Below, in pieces: positions 34,627-47,750 of a DNA stretch of 64,000 bases; the first letter of the stretch is position 1; each line of letters opens with the position of its first letter. The translations under genes were made by a program, and so were the position numbers. Origin of the DNA: Rhododendron vialii (lineage: Eukaryota > Streptophyta > Magnoliopsida > Ericales > Ericaceae); NCBI RefSeq assembly GCF_030253575.1, contig NC_080560.1, forward strand, positions 39,417,001 to 39,481,000, written 5' to 3'. Under the pieces are notes generated by a model. That model ran no database searches, was not told where the DNA came from, and saw only the letters and a program-made list of their open reading frames with translations.

Positions 34627-36295
34627 GTGCAATTATGAAGGATAATACTGGCGTCAAAAGTCAACTTGCATTTCACCCATTCACATAAACGTTTCAAAGA
34701 TTCAAAAGAGAGAAGCAAAACATCGAATTTTCAAAATCACGAAGTTCTTGCACAGCATATCAAATAGCTATCAAATATCTTTTGATGATGGCCGGGATCA
34801 AATAAAACATCCATATGAAAAATGTTGTAGTCAAAATCTTCAGATGCAAATCATCAGACGGAATTGCGATCAGGTACAATTTGTTAATTAAGCACACATC
34901 AAATAACAGCTTTAGGAAAAGTAAAACAAACATAAAATGGCAGCTAAGAGTACCAAACTGTGCATTGTTGATAAGTCAAGTTTCAACTTTTTGCCTATAC
35001 AAAAATGTTACATCAATAATTAATGTAATCCTCGCCATGTGATTGGGTTTGGAAATGAACTCTTTTCATCGATGAACGGTTTCGATCATTTACGCGGGAC
35101 TTCAAAATGGGTCCCACAAAAAACTTATGTCAATTCTTGTGTGAGGGGAACCGAACCCGCATATATATGGATATATCGATGTTCTGTATGCATGTAAGTT
35201 AACTCTTGGATTGAGAAAAGGCCGTCTTGTGTAATGGTTTCTCATGTGATGCAAATTGGGATCCGTAGTAATCTCATCCGAGTTCAAAAAATTCTAAAAT
35301 GAAGAGAATTGCACGCCTCCTCCACCTAAATGTGCTTCTGTTATTCTATGCATCTTATTTGAGCGTGGAATTAAAAATATTGGTCCTCTCATTTGCTGAT
35401 CTCTTATGTGATGCAAAATGGGATCCTTAATTGTTACAGTAGAAAATCAAGAATCTAATGTGTTGTTGGATTCCAAATCCATGGAAGGATTTTGGGGCGT
35501 AGAATTAGAATTCAAAGTGGCCTTTTTGATAGTACAAATTAAAGATGAGGGGATAAGATCGAACATGTAAAAAAGGAATTGGACCGACGCTTTTGGGGGA
35601 CATTTTCATTTCCCACGTGAAAAGGCAAGTCCTGGGGAAACATCACAGAGAAGGTAACCACGGGGTCCATTAAGTCGGTACATCTTTTTTTTTTTTTCTG
35701 TTTTTGTTTTACGGTCAGTAATGTTCGAATCAGCTTACGCACACCTTGATTATTTTTCCTTCCAGTCTGATCAAAGATAGTCCATTCACGTCAAGATAAT
35801 TACAAAAATTCTTTTCGACCTTGTACTTTATCGATGCTGCCTCACTTGGCAATTATCGTATTTTTGCCTATGCTAGGTAGTTCCGCCATTCCTTTCACTT
35901 TGCTTTCTGCCCTGGAATCCCTTTTCTTACTTCCAACCAGCACAAGCTCGGCTGGGCTCTGGTTTTGTGATTTTTATCTTAGTTCTTTGGCTATTCTGGT
36001 CCAACTCTATGTACTTCATTCATTCCAGGAAAAACTGTCATAAATGACACAAGAAATTATTATATAAGGCTGCAAACGAACAGAGCCACTCGGTCGATAC
36101 TCTTACTTTTTTGCGGCCGGCACTCTTACTTATTAGACCTTATCAATAAAATCCTTGAGTTATGGGACTAGAATGTTAAATTAAAGTATCCTTTTGAGGT
36201 GCTAGGTGGCCTCTATTTTTTTGTTTTTTGTTTTTTTGAAACACGATAAAAATGCATTGACAAGGAGTAACAGTTACAAATTACAAGGGGAATTA
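34627..36295. other. Intergenic DNA, no gene recognised
   Basis: AT-rich, with a T-run at about 35685-35699. An open frame at 35834-36043 encodes a hydrophobic 69-residue peptide, but no family resemblance or codon signal was seen. From 36229 a T-run followed by 'gaaacacgataaaaatgcat' resembles the sequence at 50703, probably a shared retroposon tail in reverse. Confidence 0.35.
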
Positions 36296-36534
36296 GAGCC
36301 CGTTCCAGAACACCTTCTTAAAAAATAAGTACTTATTTCACATTTTCAAACTAAAAAATAATGCAAATGAAAAATAATTTTTTAATTTTTTTTGCACCGT
36401 ATTAAAGATCTCAATGAGATCTTTCAAATAAGATCCATAATGCATATTTTTAGATTTTAATAAACTTATTATTTTTGAGCTTGAAATTGCTTTCTTAAAA
36501 AATAAGTTCTTATTTCACGTTGCGAAACGGGGCC
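36296..36534. mobile_element. Tourist-like MITE, copy 2
   Basis: Also 239 bases. Ends are GAGCCCGTTCCAGAAC and GTTGCGAAACGGGGCC, with AAAAAATAAGTACTTATTTC inside the left end. The body is the reverse orientation of copy 1. TTA precedes it and TAA follows, so the target duplication is imperfect or the exact end is shifted. Confidence 0.75.
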
Positions 36535-37826
36535 TAAACGGAAACAATAGCAATATATACAACACATAAACTACATAAACAAAAGCTGGAGGTGGGCAGT
36601 AGCTCCTGTCCAAAAAGGTGTTCCCCATGCATCTGTAGATGCAAGGGGATAGCAATGCATGTTTGGCTAAGCAATGGGCGGGTTACGTGTCCTTGCGATC
36701 AATCTTGAACAACCTGCAAAAAGCCAATTTGGAGAGTATTACTCCTACTATTAATAACACAACAAATACAAAGGACATAAACGTCCAGTAAATATAAGAA
36801 AACAAAATCAACATACAAAAGAAAAAAAAGCAGGAAAAAATTAACTCCGGTATCGGAAACCACAAATCTACTCATCTCGGTGGGTAGAAAATCCATGATC
36901 TGCATTACGAGCCTGTTCCCACCGCAGTCATTGCGGCGCCGCCACTATAACCGCTTCATCGTTGCTGTTGAAGAGCCCGGGAATCTGTCGCCAAGGCTCA
37001 TCGGACCCAAGAGCAAAAAGTCCAGATTCGGAACAGGCCGAAGCGGCCGTGGCAATGATGTTGGCAATAACAAAGAAATAGAAAAACTTTGGGCCTCCAC
37101 TCAACTATAAAGGCTAAACATGGATTGGCTAATTGCAAAATCCTCAAAATATTTGGATAGGCTTTTTGTCTCTCATTGCGGCGTTGCAATTGCAAGTTGT
37201 TTTTTCTGAGTTTCAAATCATGCAAACTTTTAACATAATCATTCAGCTTATCCTAATAGATAGTGCGAATTGATGATGCAGAAAAGTAGAACCACTCCAG
37301 ATAATTAAATGATGTAATCATGGCTGACAAACGAATCAGATTACACGAGTTCGAGCTCGTGTTCACTGATTAAAAGCTTGTTGGACAACGATTAGTTGAG
37401 TAAAATAAACCATGCTTTTACTTTTTGCTGTTCATTAAACTTCCAAATCAAGGGTAGATAAAGTAATACTCGGCTCTTTCAGCTTATAATGTTTCAAAAA
37501 AATTAAAATCTGCTCGTGATTGGCTCGATTAAAGCTCACTTGAGATATATAGATATATAGCTCGTGTAATAAACAAGCCAAGCCTTAAAACTCGCTAAGT
37601 TTTATATCGAACTTGAACAATTCAGTGGTCGGCTCGTTTGGATCGTTTATCAAGCGTAGCTGTAAGTAAATTTATTTATCTATCCTTACTTTTTTCTGTT
37701 CCATTTGGCTGGAGAGCAACTGAAATGATATCTCAGGAATTCCATTGAATATCTTCCCGTGGTTATAAAGGCACCATCCACATAATCATAGGGATTCTTG
37801 ACTAATTAATATTCAAATTCAAACAA

Positions 37827-38026
37827 ACTCCGAGAGGTTTGGTTAAGTGGGCAGATAGCAATAAGTATTTACTTTGCATAAGGTCACATATTCGAATTTC
37901 ACAGAGGCCAAACATTCTAAAAGTTGGAGCCGCTGGAGGGTTTGTCCGGTCGTTAACTTCATGGTCCCAAAGTTAGTCGAGGTGTGCACAACCTGACCCA
38001 GACACCCGTTATGGAAAAAAAGATTC
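37827..38026 (+). mobile_element. SINE (200 bp) with an 11-bp target duplication
   Basis: AATTCAAACAA flanks both ends (37816-37826 and 38027-38037). The head has a pol III A-box-like GGTTAAGTGGGCAGA and B-box-like ATATTCGAATTTC, as in tRNA-derived SINEs. The body holds GGGTTTGTCCGGTCGTTAAC and GTTAGTCGAGGTGTGCACAA, ending 'gacacccgttatgg' plus an A-run; I recall this as a widespread angiosperm SINE body. It encodes no protein. Confidence 0.85.
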
Positions 38027-38037
38027 AATTCAAACAA

Positions 38038-38701
38038 TTAACATGAAGATGAAACCCCAATACCCTTTTGAATTCGGAAAAGTTTTTGTTGCTATCGAAT
38101 ATTAGGCCATAGAGGCCCATGTTTTAGGCCCAAGGGTGCTCCTGCTCTTGTTGGGCAACAAACCATACAGAACCGACAACCGTATACTCCTCTACACAAC
38201 TCAAGGTTTTAGAAGGCCCATTATAGTTCAAATTTTGCACCAATTTTTTTAAATTACTAAATGAGATCTGTAAATTGATGTGAAAAACTTAAAAACTAAT
38301 GAACATTAGTGCTTAAAATCCTTGGTAAAAACTTATTTTATGATCTTGTGGCTACACATCACTTGGTAAAAAATCACTCAGAAAATCAAGCATGCTGAAA
38401 ATTATGTCCATCGTTGTTCTCTAGATGCTCTACAGAATTTGATGGTTTTATTCTTTCTTTTTTTTTAAAATTATTAAGGACCTGCTTCGTCAAAACATTT
38501 ATCGTTACACCAATCTCTTCAAAATATATGTAGCCATAATAATTTTGGAGACTTATTTCTCATTCTTTAAACTTGAAGCGAGAGAAACGTAAACGAAACA
38601 ATAATAGTTTAATACATTTGCTTCCTCTCTCAGAGAGATTTTTGTTGTCAAGACCCTTCAAGTTTCTACTTCCTTTTGACAATTTTTTATTATACATTCA
38701 G

Positions 38702-38744
<43 letters not shown>

Positions 38745-39020
38745 CTTCTATTTTTCATAATCATCTCTTAACAGTTCCAAAACACAAGGAGCATGGCAAG
38801 CAAATGAGTTCTTGTCTTGCATTGCCAAAAAAAATCAAGTATCTAATCTCCCCAATTCCAACAATAGCTATCACTAGTACTTAACTTTCTTCCCCCAAAA
38901 CAATGGTTCCCAAAACAATGGTTCCCCAATGACAGGATAAATAAACCAGTAACCTCTGATCTTCCTATACAAGTCTCTAAAAAGGACTTTCGAAGAAGAG
39001 AGTTTTTCGGGGTGCGCAAA
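38038..39020. other. Intergenic DNA 3' of the KMS-like gene
   Basis: No gene seen. It contains a GA microsatellite at 38705-38742 and a 16-base direct repeat (CCCAAAACAATGGTTC-like) near 38894-38922. The last few hundred bases should include the 3' untranslated region of the minus-strand gene. Confidence 0.4.
38705..38742. repeat. GA microsatellite
   Basis: About 19 uninterrupted AG units. Confidence 0.9.
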
Positions 39021-42000
39021 TCAGGACTCATTTGACTGCATCGACGCCAACTCCTTTTCCTGCTGTTTCTTAAGATACCTCTGTGCAGTAGAGGTTACAA
39101 TCTGAACGAAGAAGTTCATAATCATGAGCCACACGATAGTGTTCCAAATCAAAGTGAATGAAAGATCCCACTTCTTCACCTGAGAAAGGATGTGAGAACA
39201 AGTGTGAGCAAACAAATAAGGATTTGATTTCCTAAACTCGAATACCTCTATCAGGAATGAAGATGGAGCGAGCACCTTGATTTTTGAGGACGTGGGAGGT
39301 GGGGTTGCCATATACTTGGCTCGCATTGCTTTCAATTTAAAAACAAGGTTAGGCAACGCAGAAGCCAAACCAGGAATAAAGCCAAGCACCCAAATCATCT
39401 CGTTTTCTATCCAGTCAAGAAGTTGATTATTGCAAACTGAGATAATGAACACTGTCTGCAAAAAGGTAGCCAACCTATGAGAGTTTTCTAAGATTCAAAC
39501 AAGCTTTACAGGTTATAAACAAGAGGCGGGTGCGAGCGCGCAAACAAACACAGATTTGAATTCACCTGGGCTTTTAGTTGGATAATGATGAGGGTAAACG
39601 AAATGGAAACAGAACTGAAAGAACCAACTATGGTAAGCTGGTAGTGTTGGATAGAATGACACACATTGGGGGCCTCATTTTCTAACAGATAAAGCTTTTC
39701 GGACTAATGGTAGCTTATCATGGTATCAAAGTTCTGATTTCTGAAGAGTCTTCGTTGAAGTCCTTCTATTTGCATTTGTTCCCCGCATGAATTATGTTTC
39801 TCCTTTCCATTCTTTCACAATACATACCAATATTTGCATCTCCATGTTCAAGACGGATTGTGCAAGTATGGGAGGGTGTTAGATAGCTTGACATACTTTG
39901 TTGGACCCATTTCCTATAGCTTAAGCTTAGGGGACTATTTGTAACATCTCTATTTCCTTAAACATATTTAGTGTCAATTCTGTTGCATTCATTAGCACCA
40001 ATTCAAATGCCAAAATTAGGAAAAGCACCACAGCGAAACATAGTTGATAATGATTGGAAAAACTCGAGACATAGTGAAGGTTATAACAGATTTTGACAAA
40101 CCTGTATGTGAGTTTTAACAATCGCCTTTCCAATTAATGTTGCAACAAAAAACTTCCAGAAAGGAATCCCAAATTGTCCACACATAATGCCAGCGAGGTC
40201 AAACAAAGGATTTGGAACCTGAAAGATATTCCATTTAGCCAACAGAGTACATACTACATATTAACAATCATGAAAATGGCTCGGGGACTCTACAATATAT
40301 CAACTCCAAACATCTCACAAGAAGAAAGGGGTGTTGGAAGGAATCATCAAAGAGAAATCATACATGTACAAAGCAGACATTAGCATTATTTCAACCGTGG
40401 TGGTGTTTAAGATGTCGACCATGGTGTTATAGGGTACTTGTACTAGAATGCAGAAATTTGACAGAATGTTCAATGGCGAAGTAATGCTTTGAAGTGGAAA
40501 AGGGAATCAAAACTAACCGAAGCAAGCACTAAAATAGTAAAGAAGTTTAAATATTGCGAGTGTGACAGGAACCAACGCTTGATCTGATTTAGACGAGTAG
40601 CTATGACCCCACTATTTTCAGACGAGGACGCATTCAATCCTTCAAGGGCTTCCAGTTGGCCATCGGGCATACTTGCTGCATGAAAAAGTATTGATGATAT
40701 GAGACAAACAGATTATACAAGGCCATTTTACCCTTTTCTTTGACAAGTAAAAGCTCCATCAGTAACTGAGACTTGTAGTGACACTGACACTACTCGTGCC
40801 AAAATCATCTTCAGAAAGGCCAGCAACATAAAGAAGCTGGCTTGAAAGAGGAAAACTTGAAACATCAAACCCTTGCAAATAAAGAAATAATCACGTTATC
40901 TAATATAAAAAGTACACAAACCCAGGCACGCCTCAATCTCATAGGCTAGTGATGCACGCACTAAAAGCTCCATTGACCACTTGATCAAGCATAGGCAGGC
41001 TCTAACGCTTACCTATGGCTTTAGAGAATCTTAGATGATGCCAAATGCATACCCAAACAAAACGAATGATGAATATCACTGAATGAAGAGAAGAGAATAA
41101 GGCGAAATAAATGATACGCCCATTTCCTATTAAACTTCCCCACCAAGAAGTTTGCAGAAACTTGTATAGAAAATCTTTGGTTGGGTTTAGTGGCGGAGGC
41201 AGAAATTTAACCTAGAGTGAGGGCACCTTTTTATCACATCTTCGAAATATTTTCCCATAATCAACAACAATGAGAGATTACTACACTTCAACATTCAATA
41301 CTAAGCTTTCCCATAATCAACAACAATGAGAGATTACTACATTTCAACATTCTAATGTACACTTTTATAATTGACCCCGACCATCGTGGTGGTGGTTTGC
41401 CATCAATTGCCAACTGTTCAATAGGTGATAAGACCAAAGAGAAAAAATGAGTGGCAAGAAAATATTTTCTCTTCACACCCAAAATGGCCAATGATACACA
41501 ATATAAACAGAGCCCTTCATGAAAAATTGATACTTTAAGGGGAAAAAAACATGACCTCTATTGACTGTAAATCCTGGGGGGTTTAAATAATTTAGGATGT
41601 CAACGTTGCAATTCACAGGGAACCAGAAACAATTCGCATACATGCAGGAGCCAATGTAACTACAAATAATCGAGGGACACATGCCCCTCACAACGCCTTG
41701 GATCAGCTGGTTGGTTCTGTTTGGCAGAGTTTCAACAAACTTGGGAGTACACAACACTAATATACAACTAAAATTGATGGTTGTTCTCGGAAATTATTTC
41801 CAAAAGGTTCATTTAAATAGCAGAAAAACCAGAATCCTGTTTTCCGATTTCGTTTCTTCTGTTTTCCTATTTATAGATACTCTACAATTACAAAAACACA
41901 ACATTCTCAAACTTTTCAGCTTTCATGAAAATTGCTTCTAACATCTATTTTCTGAAAACAGTTCTGCAAAACAAGTCTCCATCTGGGGACCGTAAATAAG

Positions 42001-45000
42001 TTCATATACATACCTGCTTTGGAGATAAAATATGGAGGAAGTTCCCCAAGAGCAGTCCCAAAGCCCCATAAAATAGCCTCCATCTGGATCTGAGGTAATA
42101 TGCTGCTCAATGGCACCCGCATACTTTCTAAAGACGAAAACACTGGGGGCCCAAATTCTATGCAATCCTTGTCAAGCCAAGAAGGGCCTCTCTTCAATTG
42201 TATTGTATCATATGGAGCACTTTTGATATCAACTCGGCCACATTGCATAGCTTTTAGGGTGAACAAGGCAATATGAGGACCCAGATAAAGAACAAAAGTG
42301 TGCAAACCAGATCCTATAAAAACAACAGAACAAGATAATAGATTCATCATCTACAAGTTTAGCAAGAATGGTCAATGCATATTAACGAATATTTCTACGA
42401 AGAAGAGACAGATACTCCATTCATTCATCCATCCATCCGCTCCCCAGTGGATGCCAGTTTCTAGTGCAAGAGAAATTACACTCTCCCGCATCCTCCGTCT
42501 CTCCTATCTCCATGACTCCAACCGATAGCATTCAAGTCATTTAAAGGAATACTTAGCGTAGCTAAACTTACATGTACTATTTAGCCACTTACAACCTTGA
42601 TGGAAAACAAGCAACCTCAGCCCACAAAAGATTTAGCCCACCAAAAGATTACATACAACAGTGATGAGAAATATTCGTTCATTTAATGGAGCCCTTAATG
42701 TTGGGTGGGATTAAGTTGCTCACCAAGACCAATAGAAGATGCAACGCCAAGAGCAACCCACCACAATCCAAACTGAAAATATTGACGTAGCTCCTCAACA
42801 TGCTGCAAAAACATGTCAATTATTCATTTCCATTCAATATAACTTCCCAAATGACCTTTATAAGATGCATATCTAAAGTTAATTGTAAAACAACATTTCA
42901 AGGGATCCTCATCACATGTGGCTGTGGCAAATGTCTCTCAACTCAAAATCAACTGCTCATTAGACAATTGGACCCGCCATGCCCTTGTTGTCATAAATTC
43001 TCTCTTTTAAATCTTAATAATAATTGAATAGATCATCTACGAGGATCTTCCATTCAAAGTAAATCGTAAGTTTAGTAACACTATTGCATATAAAGTAAAA
43101 GAGATATTCCCTGTTTCTGCACAGAAACACACGATAGAGAGAACGAACAAAGTACCTTTTCATGGGGGCCATCAATGGTCAATAGCAGTATTCCAACAAG
43201 AACCCCAATAGTGCACAGAACCATGAGCCAACCGCCATGTGCCAAAAGATACAATACTGTTCTCTTAAGATACTGAAGAACAGCCAAAACAAAAAACTTC
43301 ACCGTTTTGACAGGTTCTGTGGTTAGTGTCAAATTCTCAAGTTCCAGTTGATGCTTCTCCCGGAGTCCTGCAAGAGGTAGAAACTCTATGAGGAGATAGT
43401 ATTGCTTCACACTTAGATCACAAAAAAAATTAATTCTTTTTTATGCATAAAAATGGCTGTGTAGACTTTACTTCTCCCTTTTGTAAGTGAAGAAAGAGAG
43501 CATTACGAGTGTACCAGTAGAGAAAATCCATGAAGCAGATTTGTCATCACAGAATACATATAGAACTGAACTATATGATGATTGCACAAGAAACTAGAAA
43601 AAAAGGCGATTATCTCTTGACAGCCAGTCTGTAGCACTTGAAATGCCAAAACAAAACAGCTAGTGAAGGTCAACCAGGTCAATAATAGCACGCTGATTGT
43701 TTGTCCCTATCAAGATTGACAAGCCACTGGTCAATATACTATGAATAAGCTGCTATAAAATGTCTTCGGCTACACATGAGAAAGCTCATCTATATTCAGC
43801 AGAAGTCACGGGCCATGTGGCACTACTGTTAGTGGCCTATTCGATAATCATCTATTATGTTAACAGACACAACTCTAAATCATGTCGATTAAGAAGGAAT
43901 TTGACATTTGCTTGCCACCGACATTGTTTCCAAGATACTATTCACATCATCAACCAGTCTTCAATCGTATCCAACTACCAAAAGCCACCCAAACAATGTC
44001 TCTCTCAATTGAAATTTATGAGGCAGATACTAAAAGAAGTAAAGAAATAGGAATGCATGGAAACTAACATCAGCTGCATTCTCCTACTTAGCTTGCTCAC
44101 CTCGCCCTCATTTAGTTGACAATTGTTTAGTGACTCTTCCAGCAGCAGCGTTTAAATAGAAAGGATTTTGAGGTTACTTCTCACGTGAAACAAGCTTCTA
44201 GAATTTTACATTACAGCTTATAAGAACATGGAGGTAATTTCTTGCTTTTCTTGTGGAGTAAGTGTTAAAGTGCGGCTACTGGTATCCTCGTATCACTTAT
44301 GAGAGCCAGCATGATTCCAAAACAAGTTGATAGGGGATTTTCCATTTGGATGCCACCAATATCGTGTCTTCCACTATACCAAAATCATCAAGCATGGTCT
44401 TCAACCATATCGCGATATTGAACAGCCATCCAAAGTATGAACTCTTTCACAGCCCCATTAAGTTTAATGGTTAGGTAATTCAAGTAAAATAAATAGGAAA
44501 AGAGCAACACTACCATCAGATGCATTCTCCTACTTATCTTACTCACCACACCCACACTTAGTTGATAATAATTTACTCATTTGTCCAGCAGCACCACTAA
44601 AATATAAGGGTTTATAGTTTACTACTTTGCTTCAAAATTGGAACAAGGCAACAAAGCTTCTGCAATATTACATTGATCCTAACAAGAAAATGGAAGCAAG
44701 TTCTTGCTTCGCTTTTAGAGCAAGTCTTGAAGTGTGGCAACATGGAAAGAAATAAGAAACAGACAGAAATAGCAACTACACCAACCAACCAATTTAGACT
44801 TTGTTTTGCTTCAATATTCTGTGTTTACTTCACAAAAGCCTCCTTCTCGCCATCTTGAAGAGGAAATTCGAGATATGAGCAAGATTATCTGTTTGTATGA
44901 AACTCAATCCGAAGGTTTTTCCTAACCCTTAATGAACACTGCCATAGGTACTCGCCTTGCGATTAGTACCCGTTCCAATAACTGCTGAGTTCTTACTACA

Positions 45001-46389
45001 AGATACACATCATTGGATAGCTGTGAGCCTATGTCCCAACAACTTAAGCTTTGGGGACAATTGGTGACGTAACTACTTGTGGTCTTGGCCCTTGTGTTCA
45101 AATTTCTCCATTTTCATTGTCCCCGTTTGCATTATACATGTGGAGATGCAATCAACCGTACATATAATGAAATAAGATGGGGCAGACTTGCAGTAGTATG
45201 ACCATATTTTCTGTACTCAACATGTTGCAAAGGGAGAGGGCTACAAATCAGGAATGTGAAGCTTCTAATATGCCATTGGAAATGCAAGCACTTGACACAC
45301 TCTAGTTCCTGGAGGTCCAACTTCAAAATATGAACCTGGATGCTTAACTACAAAAAACTCTATCTATATCGTCATCCATCAAACCCACACGAGCCCACTA
45401 AGACCTGAGGTGAACCAAATTGGGAGGGTCGTATGTGTGTATTATCCACTTACAACACTGTTGTATGGTAACTAATTAAGACCCTCATGAACCGTAATGA
45501 TACCCTCCACTCCAATCAAACAACCAGCTACCACCTAAACAAAAGCCCCAAACTTTTCACACTAAATTTCTAAATTTCCATATAATTCCAACCTTTTCAC
45601 CATTCAACAGTATGTAAAATAGGGGCAAAGAGCTATTTTTTCTCCCCCTTTATATCAGTTTTCACAGTCGGCGTTCGAGAGACTGAATCATTCCTTGGAC
45701 CAATTCTATTATTCGAAACTACCCACATGCTTCTTTTTTTATAGAGCATCTCCACTCCTTACTCTCAAATCTTGACTCAAACTCAAATTTAATTAAAAAT
45801 CATCCAAAACCCACATCCACTCCTTTCCCAAACCGATACCAAATTTGAGTTTTACTCAAATTTAGACTCAAATTTGGTTAAGAATCAAACTCTTAATCAA
45901 TTTTTTTTTAAGGCAAATTTCACACCTTTAAATTTACAATATTGCCATTAATGAAGTTTTTACTCAAATTTGTGCATATTTATGCTTGGGTTTGAGTTTA
46001 CTCATTGGAACACACAATACCAAAGGTAAAAATCTGAGTAAGGAGCGGAGATGGTGTGGCATTCCTTTATTCCCTAGTTTATAAATCGAAAATGCTAAAC
46101 ACCGCCTAGTTGTTTAAAATAGTGTATCGCCATCGTATTGATATCTGCGCCTGTGCATCGATATCCGCGACATATGTATTAAAAATCTAACTTGGCATCG
46201 TATGCATATTATCTAGGCAGTTAGCAAGACCCTAGTGTAAATAAATTGTTAACTAAATAAACCAACCACTAAATAAAAACATAACACGACATAGAAACCC
46301 AAGTCCTAAATCATGGATTCAAAAAACATCACAAACCCAAAAAGCAAAAATAAATAAAAAGGACCAAGGGCAGGAGAAAAACAAAAAAC

Positions 46390-46434
<45 letters not shown>

Positions 46435-46515
46435 GCCTTGAATCGACACGTCCATGTCTTGAGAAGCAGAGCGAGAAGGAGATTTAAGGGAACCTGCTTT
46501 TTTCTTGGAACCCAT
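39021..46515 (-). CDS. KMS1: KMS/VMP1-like VTT-domain membrane protein
   Basis: Eight minus-strand exons: 46515-46437, 43367-43156, 42802-42724, 42313-42014, 40675-40518, 40218-40102, 39455-39276 and 39179-39021, giving 427 aa with agreeing phases. It matches plant KILLING ME SLOWLY proteins, relatives of vacuole membrane protein 1, which act at the ER/early secretory pathway and in autophagy. Landmarks are [19 protein letters not shown] (27-45), a first hydrophobic span, [50 protein letters not shown], and the VTT (SNARE-associated) core [20 protein letters not shown] with [10 protein letters not shown]. The C-terminus is [21 protein letters not shown]. Seven introns are GT-AG except intron 1, whose best donor is GC (CAAG|GCAACT), directly followed by a CT repeat. 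A GT alternative after GCAG (46494) gives a 19-residue-shorter head. KMS1 versus KMS2 cannot be separated by eye. Confidence 0.9.
41252..41355. repeat. Two-copy tandem repeat (about 56 bp) in a KMS intron
   Basis: TTCCCATAATCAACAACAAT and the following 'gagagattactacacttcaac' occur at about 41252 and again at about 41308, nearly identical. It lies in intron 4 of the KMS-like gene and looks like recent slippage or duplication. Confidence 0.75.
43890..44740. repeat. Old direct duplication (about 430 bp) inside KMS intron 1
   Basis: Ordered similar blocks recur: 'tttgcttgccaccgacattg' and 'tttggatgccaccaatatcg'; 'catcagctgcattctcctac' and 'catcagatgcattctcctac'; 'tccagcagcagc' and 'tccagcagcacc'; 'aatttcttgcttttcttgtg' and 'aagttcttgcttcgctttta'. 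The order is kept with an offset of about 430 bases, so the two halves are diverged direct copies. No coding frame is maintained. Confidence 0.6.
45743..46065. mobile_element. MITE with GAGCATCTCCACTCC-type ends
   Basis: Left end GAGCATCTCCACTCCTTACT and right end 'gagtaaggagcggagatggt' are inverted, and both sides continue with 'caaatttgagt'-type repeats. There is no coding region. It is in KMS intron 1. The superfamily is uncertain; the target duplication was not resolved. Confidence 0.6.
46394..46432. repeat. AG microsatellite abutting the KMS exon 1 donor
   Basis: About 19 AG units on the plus strand (CT on the coding strand) begin about 4 bases inside intron 1, right after the putative GC donor. 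Confidence 0.9.
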
Positions 46516-46739
46516 TTGAGGATTCGTCACATACTATGCAGAGCACGTACATGGGTTCGAAGAAACGTAGGAATGTCAGAAATACGGTTATATTTACAGA
46601 AAAATGTGATGGAATTAGATCGACAAGGTTGATTGCGTGAAGGAGGAGGAAATCTGAAGGGATTTACAGAGGTAGGGATGTCGAAATTTCAGATCTATTT
46701 CAAAGAAACCCCCCACTGCTTATGCTTCTCTCTCCTCCG

Positions 46740-46742
<3 letters not shown>

Positions 46743-46773
<31 letters not shown>
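46743..46773. repeat. CT microsatellite upstream of the KMS-like gene
   Basis: About 15 TC units, roughly 230 bases upstream of the KMS start codon on the opposite strand. It is probably within or near the promoter. Confidence 0.85.
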
Positions 46774-46776
<3 letters not shown>

Positions 46777-47512
46777 TTCCCTCGTATATATGTAATGTAT
46801 GTGCTGCAATTTTGAGCTAGAGAGACAAAGACACGGGTTACGTACTTACCAAAGTACCCCTGCAGGACAAATATTCGTTACGGAAAAATACGATGTAGAC
46901 CCTAGAGTTCGATGCGATTAATAATTGGATAATGAGTTTTCAATTTTGTCGAGTATAACCATGGACTTCTCGTCGGGTCGTAATATAGACCCTCTGGGGA
47001 TCTCCATTTAGGTGTCTAACAACCCCTTCGGATGGAAGGATTTGGGAAAAAAAAAAAAACAATTGAATTAGAGTTTGCAAATTAATTGATTGGATTTTGC
47101 GGTTTGGTGAGAAATACAGAGAAAAAAAAACAAAAATAGTAGTATTTTTTTTATTTGAATTTTTCATTTTTTTTACGCCACCTTTTTTCTCACAATTCAA
47201 AAGAGCTGTTATAGATGAGTGAGCAGAGGGCTATAGCTAGAGAATTAATTAAATTGAGACTAAAGTTGTGGCTATTAAGTTTGTCGAATTTGGCCAAAAA
47301 AAGATTTGGTTGGATGTAATACGGAGAACTTAATAAATTAAAGTGATTTGTTATATGAGGAGAAACTAAGAAGAAAGTAAATAGAGTGTTGAGCGACTGG
47401 AAAAGCCAAGGAGGTGGGTCAATTGCCATTTGGGGATACTAACACGTGTAGTTACGAGCAATCATCACTCTACGAGCTAAATCACTTTACAATTGCTCAC
47501 ACCCGGTACTTA
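46774..47512. other. Region upstream of the KMS-like gene, no other gene seen
   Basis: AT-rich with A- and T-runs. Open frames at 46940-47429 are low-complexity (long runs of F, S, L) and lack domains. Confidence 0.35.
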
Positions 47513-47750
47513 GGCTCCGTTCCGGTACTCCATATAAGTATTTATTTTTTAAGAAGGCAATTTCAAACTTAAAAATAATATATTTACGCAAATAATTTTT
47601 CTACCAATATGAATTTAATTTGATAGATCTCATCGAGATCTTTTATACGGTGAAAAAAAAATCAAAAATTATTTTTCATTTACATTATTTTTGAATTTTA
47701 AAATATGAAATAAGTATTTATTTTTTAAAAAGATGTTCTGAAACGAGGCC
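47513..47750. mobile_element. Tourist-like MITE, copy 3
   Basis: 238 bases with ends GGCTCCGTTCCGGTAC and 'tgttctgaaacgaggcc', and TTA on both flanks (47510-47512 and 47751-47753). The internal sequence matches copies 1 and 2 ('ttttttaagaaggcaatttc'). Confidence 0.75.

Noticed and set aside
36880..37225. Minus-strand hydrophobic stretch (FFYFFVIANIIATAASA) hinting at a CASP-like protein
   Set aside because: The similarity is only about 20 residues, no start or further exons are found, and the flanks do not continue the family. Too weak to call.
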